Shown piece by piece: positions 1 through 13,725 of a stretch of 64,000 nt of DNA (the first letter of the stretch is position 1; each line of letters opens with the position of its first letter). The notes under the pieces were generated by a model. It did not search any database. It had not been told where the DNA came from and was given only the letters and a program-made list of their open reading frames with translations. The DNA is from Halisarca cf. caerulea (taxonomy: Eukaryota > Porifera > Demospongiae > Chondrillida > Halisarcidae), in NCBI GenBank assembly GCA_963170055.1, contig CAUJGJ010000064.1, positions 50,848-114,847 of the forward strand, read 5' to 3'. The position numbers and the translations under genes were made by a program.

Positions 1-3000
1 ATCCAACACTACACAAATACGCCCACAGCACTTCAGAAACTTCATGTGTGTCCACTAGGAATGTGCGTGGTGCTAGTGCCTAATATTAGTATTAGCACCA
101 GCATATCCAACATCACACAAATACGGGCACAGCACTTCAGAAAGGTCATGTGTGTCCACTGCGAATGTGCGTAGTGCTAGTGCCAAATATAGGTATTAGC
201 ACCAACATATCCAACAATACACAAATACGCCCACAGCACTTCAGAAACTTCATGTGTGTCCACTGGGAATGTGCGTGGTGCTAGTGCCAAATATTGGTAT
301 TAGCACCAGAATATCCAACACTACACAAATACGCCCACAGCACTTCAGAAAGGTCATGTGTGTCCACTGGGAATGTGCGTGGTGCTAGTTCCCAATATTG
401 GTATTAGCACCAGCATATCCAACACTACACAAATACGCCCACAGTAGTTAAGAAACTTCATTTGTGTCCACTGGGAATGTGCTTGGTGCTAGTGCCCAAT
501 ATTGGTATTAGCACCAGCATATCCAACACTACACAAATACGCCCACAGCACTTCAGAAATTTCATGTGTGTCCACTGGGAATGTGCGTGGTGCTAGTGCC
601 CAATATTGGTATTAGCACCAGCATATCCAACACTACACAAATACACCCACAGTTGTTAAAAAACTTCATTTGTGTCCACTGGGAATGTGCGTGGTGCTAG
701 TGCCCAATATTGGTATTAGAACCAGCATATCCAACACTTTACAAATACGCCCACAGCACTTCAGAAACTTCATGTGTGTCCACTGTGAATGTGCGTGGTG
801 CTAGTGCCCAATATTGGTATTAGCACCAGCATATCCAACACTACACAAATACGCCCACAGCACTTCAGAAACTTCATGTGTGTCCACTGGGAATGTGCGT
901 GGTGCTAGTGCCTAATATTAGTATTAGCACCAGCATATCCAACACTACACAAATACGGCCACAGCACTTCAGAAAGGTCATGTGTGTCCACTGGGAATGT
1001 GCGTAGTGCTAGTGCCAAATATAGGTATTAGCACCAGCATATCCAACATTACACAAATACGCCCACAGCACTTCAGAAAATTCATGTGTGTCCACTGGGA
1101 ATGTGCGTGGTGCTAGTGCCTAATATTTGTATTAGCACCAGCATGTCCAACACTACACAAATACGCCCACAGCACTTCAGAAAGGTCATGTGTGTCCACT
1201 GGGAATGTGCGTGGTGCTAGTGCCCAATATTGGTATTAGCACCAGCATATCCAACACTACACAAACACGCCCACAGTAGTTAAGAAACTTCATTTGTGTC
1301 CACTGGGAATGTGCTTGGTGCTAGTGCCCAATATTGGTATTAGCACCAGCGTATCCAACACTACACAAATACGCCCACAGTACTTCAGAAACTTCAAGTG
1401 TGTCCACTGGGAATGTGCGTGGTGCTAGTGCCCAATATTGGTATTAGCACCAGCATATCCAACACTACACAAATACGCCCACAGCACTTCAGAAAGGTCA
1501 TGTGTGTCCACTGGGAATGTGCGTAGTGCTAGTGCCAAATATAGGTATTAGCACCAGCATATCCAACATTACACAAATACGCCCACAGTACTTCAGAAAC
1601 TTCATGTGTGTCCACTGGGAATGTGCGTGGTGCTAGTGCCTAATATTTGTATTAGCACCAGAATATCCAACACTACACAAATACGCCCACAGCACTTCAG
1701 AAACTTCATGTGTGTCCACTGGGAATGTGCGTGGTGCTAGTGCCTAATATTTGTATTAGCACCAGCATATCCAACACTACACAAATACGCCCACAGCACT
1801 TCAGAAAGGTCATGTGTGTCCACTGGGAATGTGCGTGGTGCTAGTGCCCAATATTGGTATTAGCACCAGCATATCCAACACTACACAAATACGCCCACAG
1901 TAGCTAAGAAACTTCATTTGTGTCCACTGGGAATGTGCTTGGTGCTAGTGCCTAATATTGGTATTAGCACCAGCGTATCCAACACTACACAAATACGCCC
2001 ACAGCACTTCAGAAACTTCATGTGTGTCCACTGGGAATGTGCGTGGTGCTAGTGCCCAATATTGGTATTAGCACCAGCATATCCAACACTACACAAATAC
2101 GCCCACAGCACTTCAGAAAGGTCATGTGTGTCCACTGGGAATGTGCGTTGTGCTAGTTCCCAATATTGGTATTAGCACCAGCATATCCAACACTACACAA
2201 ATACGCCCACAGCACTTCAGAAACTTCATGTGTGTCCACTGGGAATGTGCGTGGTGCTAGTGCCTAATATTTGTATTAGCACCAGCATATCCAACACTTC
2301 ACAAATACGCCCACAGCACTTAAGAAAGGTCATGTGTGTCCACTGGGAATGTGCGTGGTGCTAGTGTTAAATATTGGTATTAGCACCAGCATATCCAACA
2401 CTACACAAATACGCCCACAGTAGTTAAGAAACTTCATTTGTGTCCACTGGGAATGTGCTTGGTGCTAGTGCCCAATATTGGTATTAGCACCAGCATATCC
2501 AACACCACACAAATACGCCCACAGTACTTCAGAAACTTCATGTGTGTCCACTGGGAATGTGCGTGGTGCTAGTGCCCAATATTGGTATTAGCACCAGCAT
2601 ATCCAACAATACACAAATACGCCCACAGCACTTAGGAAAGGTCATGTGTGTCCACTGGGAATGTGCGTGGTGCTAGTGCCTAATATTTGTATTAGCACCA
2701 GCATATCCAACACTACACAAATACGCCCACAGCACTTCAGAAAGGTCATGTGTGTCCACTGGGAATGTGCGTGGTGCTAGTGCCCAATATTGGTATTAGC
2801 ACCAGCATATCCAACACTACACAAATACGCCCACAGTAGCTAAGAAACTTCATTTGTGTCCACTGGGAATGTGCTTGGTGCTAGTGCCTAATATTGGTAT
2901 TAGCACCAGCGTATCCAACACTACACAAATACGCCCACAGCACTTCAGAAACTTCATGTGTGTCCACTGGGAATGTGCGTGGTGCTAGTGCCCAATATTG

Positions 3001-3016
3001 GTATTAGCACCAGCAT
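1..3016. repeat. Left segment: mixed monomers, diverged forms of the next HOR
   Basis: There are 29 monomers of CTTC, GGTC, TAGTTAAG and TAGCTAAG types. Marker monomers recur at irregular distances. For example, the CGGCCAC form at 937 returns at 7,177, 8,217 and 9,672. The TAGCTAAG form at 1,873 and 2,809 returns at 3,953 and 6,033. The nine monomers at 2,081-3,016 correspond loosely to the start of the 20-monomer HOR that follows. No gene is visible. Confidence 0.85.
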
Positions 3017-5096
3017 ATCCAACACTACACAAATACGCCCACAGAACTTCAGAAAGGTCATGTGTGTCCACTGGGAATGTGCGTTGTGCTAGTGCCCCAT
3101 ATTGGTATTAGCACCAGCATATCCAACACTACACAAATACGCCCACAGCACTTCAGAAACTTCATGTGTGTCCACTGGGAATGTGCGTGGTGCTAGTGCC
3201 TAATATTTGTATTAGCACCAGCATATCCAACACTACACAAATACGCCCACAGCACTTAAGAAAGGTCATGTGTGTCCACTGGGAATGTGCGTGGTGCTAG
3301 TGTTAAATATTGGTATTAGCACCAGCATATCCAACACTACACAAATACGCCCACAGTAGTTAAGAAACTTCATTTGTGTCCACTGGCAATGTGCTTGGTG
3401 CTAGTGCCCAATATTGGTATTAGCACCAGCATATCCAACACTACACAAATACGCCCACAGTACTTCAGAAACTTCATGTGTGTCCACTGGGAATGTGCGT
3501 GGTGCTAGTGCCCAATATTGGTATTACCACCAGCATATCCAACAATACACAAATACGCCCACAGCACTTAGGAAAGGTCATGTGTGTGCACTGGGAATGT
3601 GCGTGGTGCTAGTTCCCAATATTTGTATTAGCACCAGCATATCCAACATTACACAAATACGCCCACAGTAGTTAAGAAACTTCATTTGTGTCCACTGGGA
3701 ATGTGCGTGGTGCTAGTGCCAAATATTGGTATTAGCACCAGCATATCCAACACTACACAAATACGCCCTCAGCACTTCAGAAACGTCATGTGTGTCCACT
3801 GTGAATGTGCGTGGTGCTAGTGCCCAATATTGGTATTATCACCAGCATATCCAACACTACACAAATACGCCCACAGCACTTCAGAAAGGTCATGTGTGTC
3901 CACTGGGAATGTGCGTGGTGCTAGTGCCCAATATTGGTATTAGCACCAGCATATCCAACACTACACAAATACGCCCACAGTAGCTAAGAAACTTCATTTG
4001 TGTCCACTGGGAATGTACTTGGTGCTAGTGCCTAATATTGGTATTAGCACCAGCGTATCCAACACTACACAAAAACGCCCACAGCACTTCAGAAACTTCA
4101 TGTGTGTCCACTGGGAATGTGCGTGGTGCTAGTGCCCAATATTGGTATTAGCACCAGCATATCCAACACTACACAAATACGCCCACAGCACTTCAGAAAG
4201 GTCATGTGTGTCCACTGGGAATGTGCGTTGTGCTAGTGCCCCATATTGGTATTAGCACCAGCATATCCAACACTACACAAATACGCCCACAGCACTTCAG
4301 AAACTTCATGTGTGTCCACTGGGAATGTGCGTGGTGCTAGTGCCTAATATTTGTATTAGCACCAGCATATCCAACACTACACAAATACGCCCACAGCACT
4401 TAAGAAAGGTCATGTGTGTCCACTGGGAATGTGCGTGGTGCTAGTGTTAAATATTGGTATTAGCACCAGCATATCCAACACTACACAAATACGCCCACAG
4501 TAGTTAAGAAACTTCATTTGTGTCCACTGGGAATGTGCTTGGTGCTAGTGCCCAATATTGGTATTAGCACCAGCATATCCAACACTACACAAATACGCCC
4601 ACAGTACTTCAGAAACTTCATGTGTGTCCACTGGGAATGTGCGTGGTGCTAGTGCCAAATATTGGTATTACCACCAGCATATCCAACAATACACAAATAC
4701 GCCCACAGCACTTAGGAAAGGTCATGTGTGTCCACTGGGAATGTGCGTGGTGCTAGTTCCCAATATTTGTATTAGCACCAGCATATCCAACATTACACAA
4801 ATACGCCCACAGTAGTTAAGAAACTTCATTTGTGTCCACTGGGAATGTGGGTGGTGCTAGTGCCAAATATTGGTATTAGAACCAGCATATCCAACACTAC
4901 ACAAATACGCCCTCAGCACTTCAGAAACTTCATGTGTGTCCACTGTGAATGTGCGTGGTGCTAGTGCCCAATATTGGTATTAGCACCAGCATATCCAACA
5001 CTACACAAATACGCCCACAGCACTTCAGAAACTTCATGTGTGTCCACTGGGAATGTGCGTGGTGCTAGTGCCTAATATTAGTATTAGCACCAGCAT
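3017..5096. repeat. 20-monomer HOR (2,080 bp), copy 1
   Basis: Twenty monomers, each with a close match exactly 2,080 bp downstream. Rare markers shared at the same index are: ACTGGCAATG (unit 3,329), TATTACCACC (3,433 and 4,577), TATTATCACC (3,745), AAAAACG (4,057) and GTGGGTGG (4,785). The HOR is itself an 11-monomer plus a 9-monomer half that share most types, both opening with a GCGTTGTGC / GCCCCATATTGG monomer (3,017 and 4,161). By eye only about ten substitutions separate it from copy 2, and there are no indels. Confidence 0.92.
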
Positions 5097-7176
5097 ATCC
5101 AACACTACACAAATACGCCCACAGCACTTCAGAAAGGTCATGTGTGTCCACTGGGAATGTGCGTTGTGCTAGTGCCCCATATTGGTATTAGCACCAGCAT
5201 ATTCAACACTACACAAATACGCCCACAGCACTTCAGAAACTTCATGTGTGTCCACTGGGAATGTGCGTGGTGCTAGTGCCTAATATTTGTATTAGCACCA
5301 GCATATCCAACACTACACAAATACGCCCACAGCACTTAAGAAAGGTCATGTGTGTCCACTGGGAATGTGCGTGGTGCTAGTGTTAAATATTGGTATTAGC
5401 ACCAGCATATCCAACACTACACAAATACGCCCACAGTAGTTAAGAAACTTCATTTGTGTCCACTGGCAATGTGCTTGGTGCTAGTGCCCAATATTGGTAT
5501 TAGCACCAGCATATCCAACACTACACAAATACGCCCACAGTACTTCAGAAACTTCATGTGTGTCCACTGGGAATGTGCGTGGTGCTAGTGCCCAATATTG
5601 GTATTACCACCAGCATATCCAACAATACACAAATACGCCCACAGCACTTAGGAAAGGTCATGTGTGTCCACTGGGAATGTGCGTGGTGCTAGTTCCCAAT
5701 ATTTGTATTAGCACCAGCATATCCAACATTACACAAATACGCCCACAGTAGTTAAGAAACTTCATTTGTGTCCACTGGGAATGTGCGTGGTGCTAGTGCC
5801 AAATATTGGTATTAGCACCAGCATATCCAACACTACACAAATACGCCCTCAGCACTTCAGAAACTTCATGTGTGTCCACTGTGAATGTGCGTGGTGCTAG
5901 TGCCCAATATTGGTATTATCACCAGCATATCCAACACTACACAAATACGCCCACAGCACTTCAGAAAGGTCATGTGTGTCCACTGGGAATGTGCGTGGTG
6001 CTAGTGCCCAATATTGGTATTAGCACCAGCATATCCAACACTACACAAATACGCCCACAGTAGCTAAGAAACTTCATTTGTGTCCACTGGGAATGTGCTT
6101 GGTGCTAGTGCCTAATATTGGTATTAGCACCAGCGTATCCAACACTACACAAAAACGCCCACAGCACTTCAGAAACTTCATGTGTGTCCACTGGGAATGT
6201 GCGTGGTGCTAGTGCCCAATATTGGTATTAGCACCAGCATATCCAACACTACACAAATACGCCCACAGCACTTCAGAAAGGTCATGTGTGTCCACTGGGA
6301 ATGTGCGTTGTGCTAGTGCCCCATATTGGTATTAGCACCAGCATATCCAACACTACACAAATACGCCCACAGCACTTCAGAAACTTCATGTGTGTCCACT
6401 GGGAATGTGCGTGGTGCTAGTTCCTAATATTTGTATTAGCACCAGCATATCCAACACTACACAAATACGCCCACAGCACTTAAGAAAGGTCATGTGTGTC
6501 CACTGGGAATGTGCGTGGTGCTAGTGTTAAATATTGGTATTAGCACCAGCATATCCAACACTACACAAATACGCCCACAGTAGTTAAGAAACTTCATTTG
6601 TGTCCACTGGGAATGTGCTTGGTGCTAGTGCCCAATATTGGTATTAGCACCAGCATATCCAACACCACACAAATACGCCCACAGTACTTCAGAAACTTCA
6701 TGTGTGTCCACTGGGAATGTGCGTGGTGCTAGTGCCAAATATTGGTATTACCACCAGCATATCCAACAATACACAAATACGCCCACAGCACTTAGGAAAG
6801 GTCATGTGTGTCCACTGGGAATGTGCGTGGTGCTAGTTCCCAATATTTGTATTAGCACTGGCATATCCAACATTACACAAATACGCCCACAGTAGTTAAG
6901 AAACTTCATTTGTGTCCACTGGGAATGTGGGTGGTGCTAGTGCCAAATATTGGTATTAGAACCAGCATATCCAACACTACACAAATACGCCCTCAGCACT
7001 TCAGAAACTTCATGTGTGTCCACTGTGAATGTGCGTGGTGCTAGTGCCCAATATTGGTATTAGCACCAGCATATCCAACACTACACAAATACGCCCACAG
7101 CACTTCAGAAACTTCATGTGTGTCCACTGGGAATGTGCGTGGTGCTAGTGCCTAATATTAGTATTAGCACCAGCAT
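5097..7176. repeat. 20-monomer HOR (2,080 bp), copy 2
   Basis: It matches the preceding HOR monomer for monomer. Private differences include ATTCAAC at about 5,201, GTTCCTAAT at about 6,421 and CACTGGCAT at about 6,856. Similarity stops sharply at 7,177, where a CGGCCAC monomer replaces the expected GCGTTGTGC monomer, so the HOR amplification ends here. Confidence 0.92.
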
Positions 7177-8112
7177 ATCCAACACTACACAAATACGGCC
7201 ACAGCACTTCAGAAAGGTCATGTGTGTCCACTGGGAATGTGCGTAGTGCTAGTGCCAAATATAGGTATTAGCACCAGCATATCCAACATTACACAAATAC
7301 GCCCACAGCACTTCAGAAACTTCATGTGTGTCCACTGGGAATGTGCGTGGTGCTAGTGCCTAATATTTGTATTAGCACCAGAATATCCAACACTACAAAA
7401 ATACGCCCACAGCACTTCAGAAAGGTCATGTGTGTCCACTAGGAATGTGCGTGGTGCTAGTGCCCAATATTGGTATTAGCACCAGCATATCCAACACTAC
7501 ACAAATACGCCCACAGTAGTTAAGAAACTTCATTTGTGTCCACTGGGAATGTGCTTGGTGCTAGTGCCCAATATTGGTATTAGCACCAGCGTATCCAACA
7601 CTACACAAATACGCCCACAGCACTTCAGAAACTTCATGTGTGTCCACTGGGAATGTGCGTGGTGCTAGTGCCCAATATTGGTATTAGCACCAGCATATCC
7701 AACACTACACAAATACGCCCACAGCACTTCAGGAAGGTCATGTGTGTCCACTGGGAATGTGCGTGGTGCTAGTGCCCCATATTGGTATTAGCACCAGCAT
7801 ATCCAACACCACACAAATACGCCCACAGTACTTCAGAAACTTCATGTGTGTCCACTGGGAATGTGCGTGGTGCTAGTGCCCAATATTGGTATTACCACCA
7901 GCATATCCAACAATACACAAATACGCCCACAGCACTTAGGAAAGGTCATGTGTGTGCACTGGGAATGTGCGTGGTGCTAGTTCCCAATATTTGAATTAGC
8001 ACCAGCATATCCAACATTACACAAATACGCCCTCAGCACTTCAGAAACTTCATGTGTGTCCACTGGGAATGTGCGTGGTGCTAGTGCCCAATATTGGTAT
8101 TAGCACCAGCAT
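7073..8112. repeat. 10-monomer unit (1,040 bp), copy 1
   Basis: The first seven monomers at 7,073-7,800 match those at 8,113-8,840 in order: GCCTAATATT, CGGCCAC, CATTAC with a CCAGAAT end, GGTC, TAGTTAAG with GCTTGG and GCGT, CTTC, and GGTC with GCCCCAT. The last three monomers resemble the TACTTCAG / CACTTAGG / CCCTCAG run of the 20-mer. The unit starts one monomer inside the end of the 20-mer HOR, as expected when a new repeat forms by exchange across an old boundary. Confidence 0.8.
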
Positions 8113-8840
8113 ATCCAACACTACACAAATACGCCCACAGCACTTCAGAAACTTCATGTGTGTCCACTGGGAATGTGCGTGGTGCTAGTGCCTAATATTT
8201 GTATTAGCACCAGCATATCCAACACTACACAAATACGGCCACAGCACTTCAGAAAGGTCATGTGTGTCCACTGGGAATGTGCGTAGTGCTAGTGCCAAAT
8301 ATAGGTATTAGCACCAGCATATCCAACATTACACAAATACGCCCACAGCACTTCAGAAACTTCATGTGTGTCCACTGGGAATGTGCGTGGTGCTAGTGCC
8401 TAATATTTGTATTAGCACCAGAATATCCAACACTACACAAATACGCCCACAGCACTTCAGAAAGGTCATGTGTGTCCACTGGGAATGTGCGTGGTGCTAG
8501 TGCCCAATATTGGTATTAGCACCAGCATATCCAACACTACACAAATACGCCCACAGTAGTTAAGAAACTTCATTTGTGTCCACTGGGAATGTGCTTGGTG
8601 CTAGTGCCCAATATTGGTATTAGCACCAGCGTATCCAACACTACACAAATACGCCCACAGCACTTCAGAAACTTCATGTGTGTCCACTGGGAATGTGCGT
8701 GGTGCTAGTGCCCAATATTGGTATTAGCACCAGCATATCCAACACTACACAAATACGCCCACAGCACTTCAGAAAGGTCATGTGTGTCCACTGGGAATGT
8801 GCGTTGTGCTAGTGCCCCATATTGGTATTAGCACCAGCAT
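8113..8840. repeat. 10-monomer unit, partial copy 2 (seven monomers)
   Basis: Seven monomers match 7,073-7,800 in order. After that the array continues as the 14-monomer unit, whose first monomer (8,737) is the last one shared here. Confidence 0.78.
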
Positions 8841-10190
8841 ATCCAACACTACACAAATACGCCCACAGCACTTCAGAAACTTCATGTGGTCCACTGGGAA
8901 TGTGCGTGGTGCTAGTGCCTAATATTTGTATTAGCACGAGCATATCCAACACTACACAAATACGTCCACAGTACTTAAGAAAGGTCATGTGTGTCCACTG
9001 GGAATGTGCGTGGTGCTAGTGTTAAATATTGGTATTAGCACCAGCATATCCAACACTACACAAATACGCCCACAGCACTTAAGAAAGGTCATGTGTGTCC
9101 ACTGGGAATGTGCATGGTGCTAGTGTTAAATATTGGTATTAGCACCAGCATATCCAACACTACACAAATACGCCCACAGTAGTTAAGAAACTTCATTTGT
9201 GTCCACTGGGAATGTGCGTGGTGCTAGTGCCCAATATTGGGATTAGCACCAGCATATCCAACACCACACAAATACGCCCACAGTACTTCAGAAACTTCAT
9301 GTGTGTCCACTGGGAATGTGCGTGGTGCTAGTGCCCAATATTGGTATTAGCACCAGCATATCATACATCACACAAATACGCCCACAGCACTTAGGAAAGG
9401 TCATGTGTGTGCACTGGGAATGTGCGTGGTGCTAGTTCCCAATATTTGTATTAGCAACAGCATATCCAACATTACACAAATACGCCCACAGTAGTTAAGA
9501 AACTTCATTTGTGTCCACTGGGAATGTGCGTGGTGCTAGTGCCCAATATTGGTATTAGAACCAGCATATCCAACACTACACAAATACGCCCTCAGCACTT
9601 CAGAAATTTCATGTGTGTCCACTGTGAATGTGCGTGGTGCTAGTGCCCAATATTGGTATTAGCACCAGCATATCCAACACTACACAAATACGGCCACAGC
9701 ACTTCAGAAAGGTCATGTGTGTCCACTGGGAATGTGCGTAGTGCTAGTGCCAAATATAGGTATTAGCACCAGCATATCCAACATTACACAAATACGCCCA
9801 CAGCACTTCAGAAACTTCATGTGTGTCCACTGGGAATGTGCGTGGTGCTAGTGCCTAATATTTGTATTAGCACCAGAATATCCAACACTACACAAATACG
9901 CCCACAGCACTTCAGAAAGGTCATGTGTGTCCACTGGGAATGTGCGTGGTTATAGTGCCCAATATTGATATTAGCACCAGCATATCCAACACTACACAAA
10001 TACGCCCACAGTAGTTAAGAAACTTCATTTGTGTCACTGGGAATGTGCTTGGTGCTAGTGCCCAATATTGGTATTAGCACCAGCATATCCAACACTACAC
10101 AAATACGCCCACAGCACTTCAGAAACTTCATGTGTGTCCACTGGGAATGTGCGTGGTGCTAGTGCCCAATATTGGTATTAGCACCAGCAT
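8737..10190. repeat. 14-monomer unit (1,454 bp), copy 1, with marker deletion
   Basis: The unit starts with a GCGTTGTGC / GCCCCAT monomer. Its second monomer carries a 1-bp deletion (CATGTGGTCC in place of CATGTGTGTCC-like sequence, near 8,887). A TACTTAAG/CACTTAAG pair with GTTAAATATT, a CCCTCAG monomer and a CGGCCAC monomer follow. A private 1-bp deletion (GTGTCACTGGG) lies near 10,034. The marker deletion reappears in the second monomer of the copies starting at 10,191 and 17,990, tying all three to one ancestor. Confidence 0.87.
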
Positions 10191-11021
10191 ATCCAACACT
10201 ACACAAATACGCCCACAGCACTTCAGAAAGGTCATGTGTGTCCACTGGGAATGTGCGTTGTGCTAGTGCCCCATATTGGTATTAGCACCAGCATATCCAA
10301 CACTACACAAATACGCCCACAGCACTTCAGAAACTTCATGTGGTCCACTGGGAATGTGCGTGGTGCTATTGCCTAATATTTGTATTAGCACCAGCATATC
10401 CAACACTACACAAATACGCCCACAGCACTTAAGAAAGGTCATGTGTGTCCACTGGGAATGTGCGTAGTGCTAGTGTTAAATATTGGTATTAGCACCAGCA
10501 TATCCAACACTACACAAATACGCCCACAGCACTTAAGAAAGGTCATGTGTGTCCACTGGGAATGTGCGTGGTGCTAGTGTTAAATATTGGTATTAGCACC
10601 AGCATATCCAACAGTACACAAATACGCCCACAGTAGTTAAGAAACTTCATTTGTGTCCACTGGGAATGTGCGTGGTGCTAGTGCCCAATATTGGTATTAG
10701 CACCAGCATATCCAACACCACACAAATACGCCCACAGTACTTCAGAAACTTCATGTGTGTCCACTGGGAATGTGCGTGGTGCTAGTGCCCAATATTGGTA
10801 TTAGCACCAGCATATCCAACACTACACAAATACGCCCACAGCACTTAGGAAAGGTCATGTGTGTGCACTGGGATTGTGCGTGGTGCTAGTTCCCAATATT
10901 TGTATTAGCACCAGCATATCCAACATTACACAAATACGCCCACAGTAGTTAAGAAACTTCATTTGTGTCCACTGGGAATGTGCGTGGTGCTAGTGCCCAA
11001 TATTGGTATTAGCACCAGCAT
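10191..11021. repeat. 14-monomer unit, partial copy 2 (eight monomers)
   Basis: Eight monomers match 8,737 onward in order, including the CATGTGGTCC deletion near 10,340 and the CACTTAAG / GTTAAAT pair. At 11,022 the order switches to CCAATGGG / CACATCAG monomers typical of the 13-monomer HOR. Confidence 0.84.
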
Positions 11022-11853
11022 ATCCAACACTACACAAATACGCCAACAGCACTTCAGAAACTTCATGTGTGTCCAATGGGAATGTGCGTGGTGCTAGTGC
11101 CAAATATTGGTATTAGCACCAGCATATCCAACACTACACAAATACGCCCACAGCACATCAGAAAGGTCATGTGTGTGCACTGGGAATGTGTGTGGTGCTA
11201 GTGCCCAATATTGGTATTAGCACCAGCATATCCAACACTACACAAATACGCCCACAGCACTTAAGAAAGGTCATGTGTGACCACTGGGAATGTGCGTGGT
11301 GCTAGTGTTAAATATTAGTATTAGCACCAGCATATCCAACACTACACAAATACGCCCACAGTAGTTAACAAAGGTCATGTGTGTCCCCTGGGAATGTGCG
11401 TGGTGCTAGTGCCCAATATTGGTATTAGCACCAGCATATCCAACACTACAGAAATACGCCAACAGCACTTCAGAAACTTCATTTGTGTCCACTGGGAATG
11501 TGCGTGGTGCTAGTGCCCAATATTGGTATTAGCACCAGCATATCCAACACTACACAAATACGCCCACAGCACTTCAGAAAGGTCATGTGTGTCCACTGGG
11601 AATGTGCGTTGTGCTAGTGCCCCATATTGGTATTAGCACCAGCATATCCAACACTACACAAATACGCCCACAGCACTTCAGAAACTTTATGTGTGTCCAC
11701 TGGGAATGTGCGTGGTGCTAGTACTAAATATTGGTATTAGCACCAGCATATCCAACATTACACAAATACGCCCACAGTAGTTAAGAAACTTCATTTGTGT
11801 CCACTGGGAATGTGCGTGGTGCTAGTGCCCAATATTTCTTTTAGCACCAGCAT
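11022..11853. repeat. Eight-monomer segment related to the 13-monomer HOR
   Basis: The order CCAATGGG, CACATCAG, TGTGACC, TAGTTAACAAAGGTC with CCCCTGGG, CAGAAATACGCCAACAG, GCCCCAT, ACTTTATG with GTACTAAAT, then CATTAC-TAGTTAAG matches 19,549-20,588. Two monomers of that run (like 19,965 and 20,173) are absent. It may be an older or unexpanded version of the HOR seen at 19-24 kb. Confidence 0.8.
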
Positions 11854-13725
11854 ATCCAACACTACACAAATACGCCCACAGCACTTCAGAAACTTCATGT
11901 GTGTCCAATGGGAATGTGCGTGGTGCTAGTGCCAAATATTGGTATTAGCACCAGCATATCCAACACTACACAAATACGCCCACAGCACTTCAGAAAGGTC
12001 ATGTGTTTGCACTGGGAATGTGCGTGGTGCTAGTGCCCAATATTGGTATTAGCACCAGCATATCCAACATAACACAAATACACCCACAGTTGTTAAGAAA
12101 CTTCATTTGTGTCCACTGGGAATGTGCTTGGTGCTAGTGCCAAATATTGGTATTAGCACCAGCATATCCAACACTACACAAATACGCCCACAGCACTTCA
12201 GAAACTTCATGTGTGTCCAATGGGAATGTGCGTGGTGCTAGTGCCCAATATTGGTATTAGCACCAGCATATCCAACACTACACAAATACACCCACAGTAG
12301 TTAAGAAACTTCATTTGTGTCCACTGGGAATGTGCGTGGTGCTAGTGCCCAATATTGGTATTAGCACCAGCATATCCAACACTACACAAATACGCCCACA
12401 GCACTTCAGAAAATTCATGTGTGTCCACTGGGAATGTGCTTGGTGCTAGTGCCCAATATTGGTATTAGCACCAGCATATCCAACACTACACAAATACGCC
12501 CACAGCACTTCAGAAAGGTCATGTGTGTCCACTGGGAATGTGCGTGGTGCTAGTGTTAAATATTGGTATTAGCACCAGCATATCCAACACTACACAAATA
12601 CGCCCACAGCACTTCAGAAACTTCATGTGTGTCCACTGGGAATGTGCGTGGTGCTAGTGCCCAATATTGGTATTAGCACCGGTATATCCAACACTACACA
12701 AATACGCCCACAGCACTTCAGAAACTTCATTTGTGTCCACTGGGAATGTGCGTGGTGCTAGTGCCCAATATTGGTATTAGCACCAGCATATACAACACTA
12801 CACAAATACGCCCACAGCATTTAGGAAAGGTCATCTGTGTGCACTGGGAATGTGCATGGTGCTAGTGCCCAATATTTTTATTAGCACCAGCATATCCAAC
12901 ATTACACAAATACGCCCACAGAAGTCAAGAAACTTCATTTGTGTCCACTGGGAATGTGCGTGGTGCTAGTGCCAAATATTCGTATTAGCACCAGGATATC
13001 CAACACTACACAAATACGCCCACTGCACTTCAGAAACTTCATGTGTGTCCACTGGGAACGTGCGTGGTGCTAGTGCCCAATATTGGTATTAGCACCAGCA
13101 TATCCAACACTACACAAATACGCCCATAGCACTTCAGAAAAGTCATGTGTGTCCACTGGGAATGTGCGTGGTGCTAGTGCCAAATATTGGTATTAGCACC
13201 AGCATATCCAACATTACACAAATACGCCCACAGTAGTCAAGAAACTTCATTTGTGTCCACTGGGAATGTGCGTGGTGCTAGTGCCAAATATTCGTATTAG
13301 CACCAGCATATCCAACACTACACAAATACGCCCACAGCACTTAAGAAAGGTCATGTGTGACCACTGGGAATGTGCGTGGTGCTAGTGCCCAATATTGGTA
13401 TTAGCACCAGCATATCCAACACTACACAAATACGCCCACAGCACTTCAGAAAGGTCATGTGTGTACACTGGGAATGTGCGTGGTGCTAGAGCCCAATATT
13501 GGTATTAGCACCAGCATATCCAACACTGCACAAGTACGCCCACAGCACTTCAGAAACTTCATGTCTGTCCACTGGGAATGTGTGTGGTGCTAGTGCCAAA
13601 TATTGGTATTCGCACCAGCATATCCAACACTACACAAATACGCCCACAGTAGTTAAGAAACTTCATTTGTGTCCACTGGGAATGTGCGTGGTGCTAGTGC
13701 CCAATATTTATATTAGCACCAGCAT
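11854..13725. repeat. 18-monomer HOR (1,872 bp), copy 1
   Basis: Diagnostic monomers in order include: TGTTTGCAC (11,958), CATAAC with GTTGTTAAG (12,062), ACCGGTAT (12,582), ATACAAC-CATTTAGG (12,790), AGTCAAG with CCAGGAT (12,894), CCCACTGCAC with GGGAACGTG (12,998), TGTGACC (13,310), and CACTGCACAAGTACG with TATTCGCACC (13,518). All recur 1,872 bp later. The second to last third of this unit (12,270-13,101) is the 8-monomer module amplified again at 24.8-29.4 kb. Confidence 0.92.
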
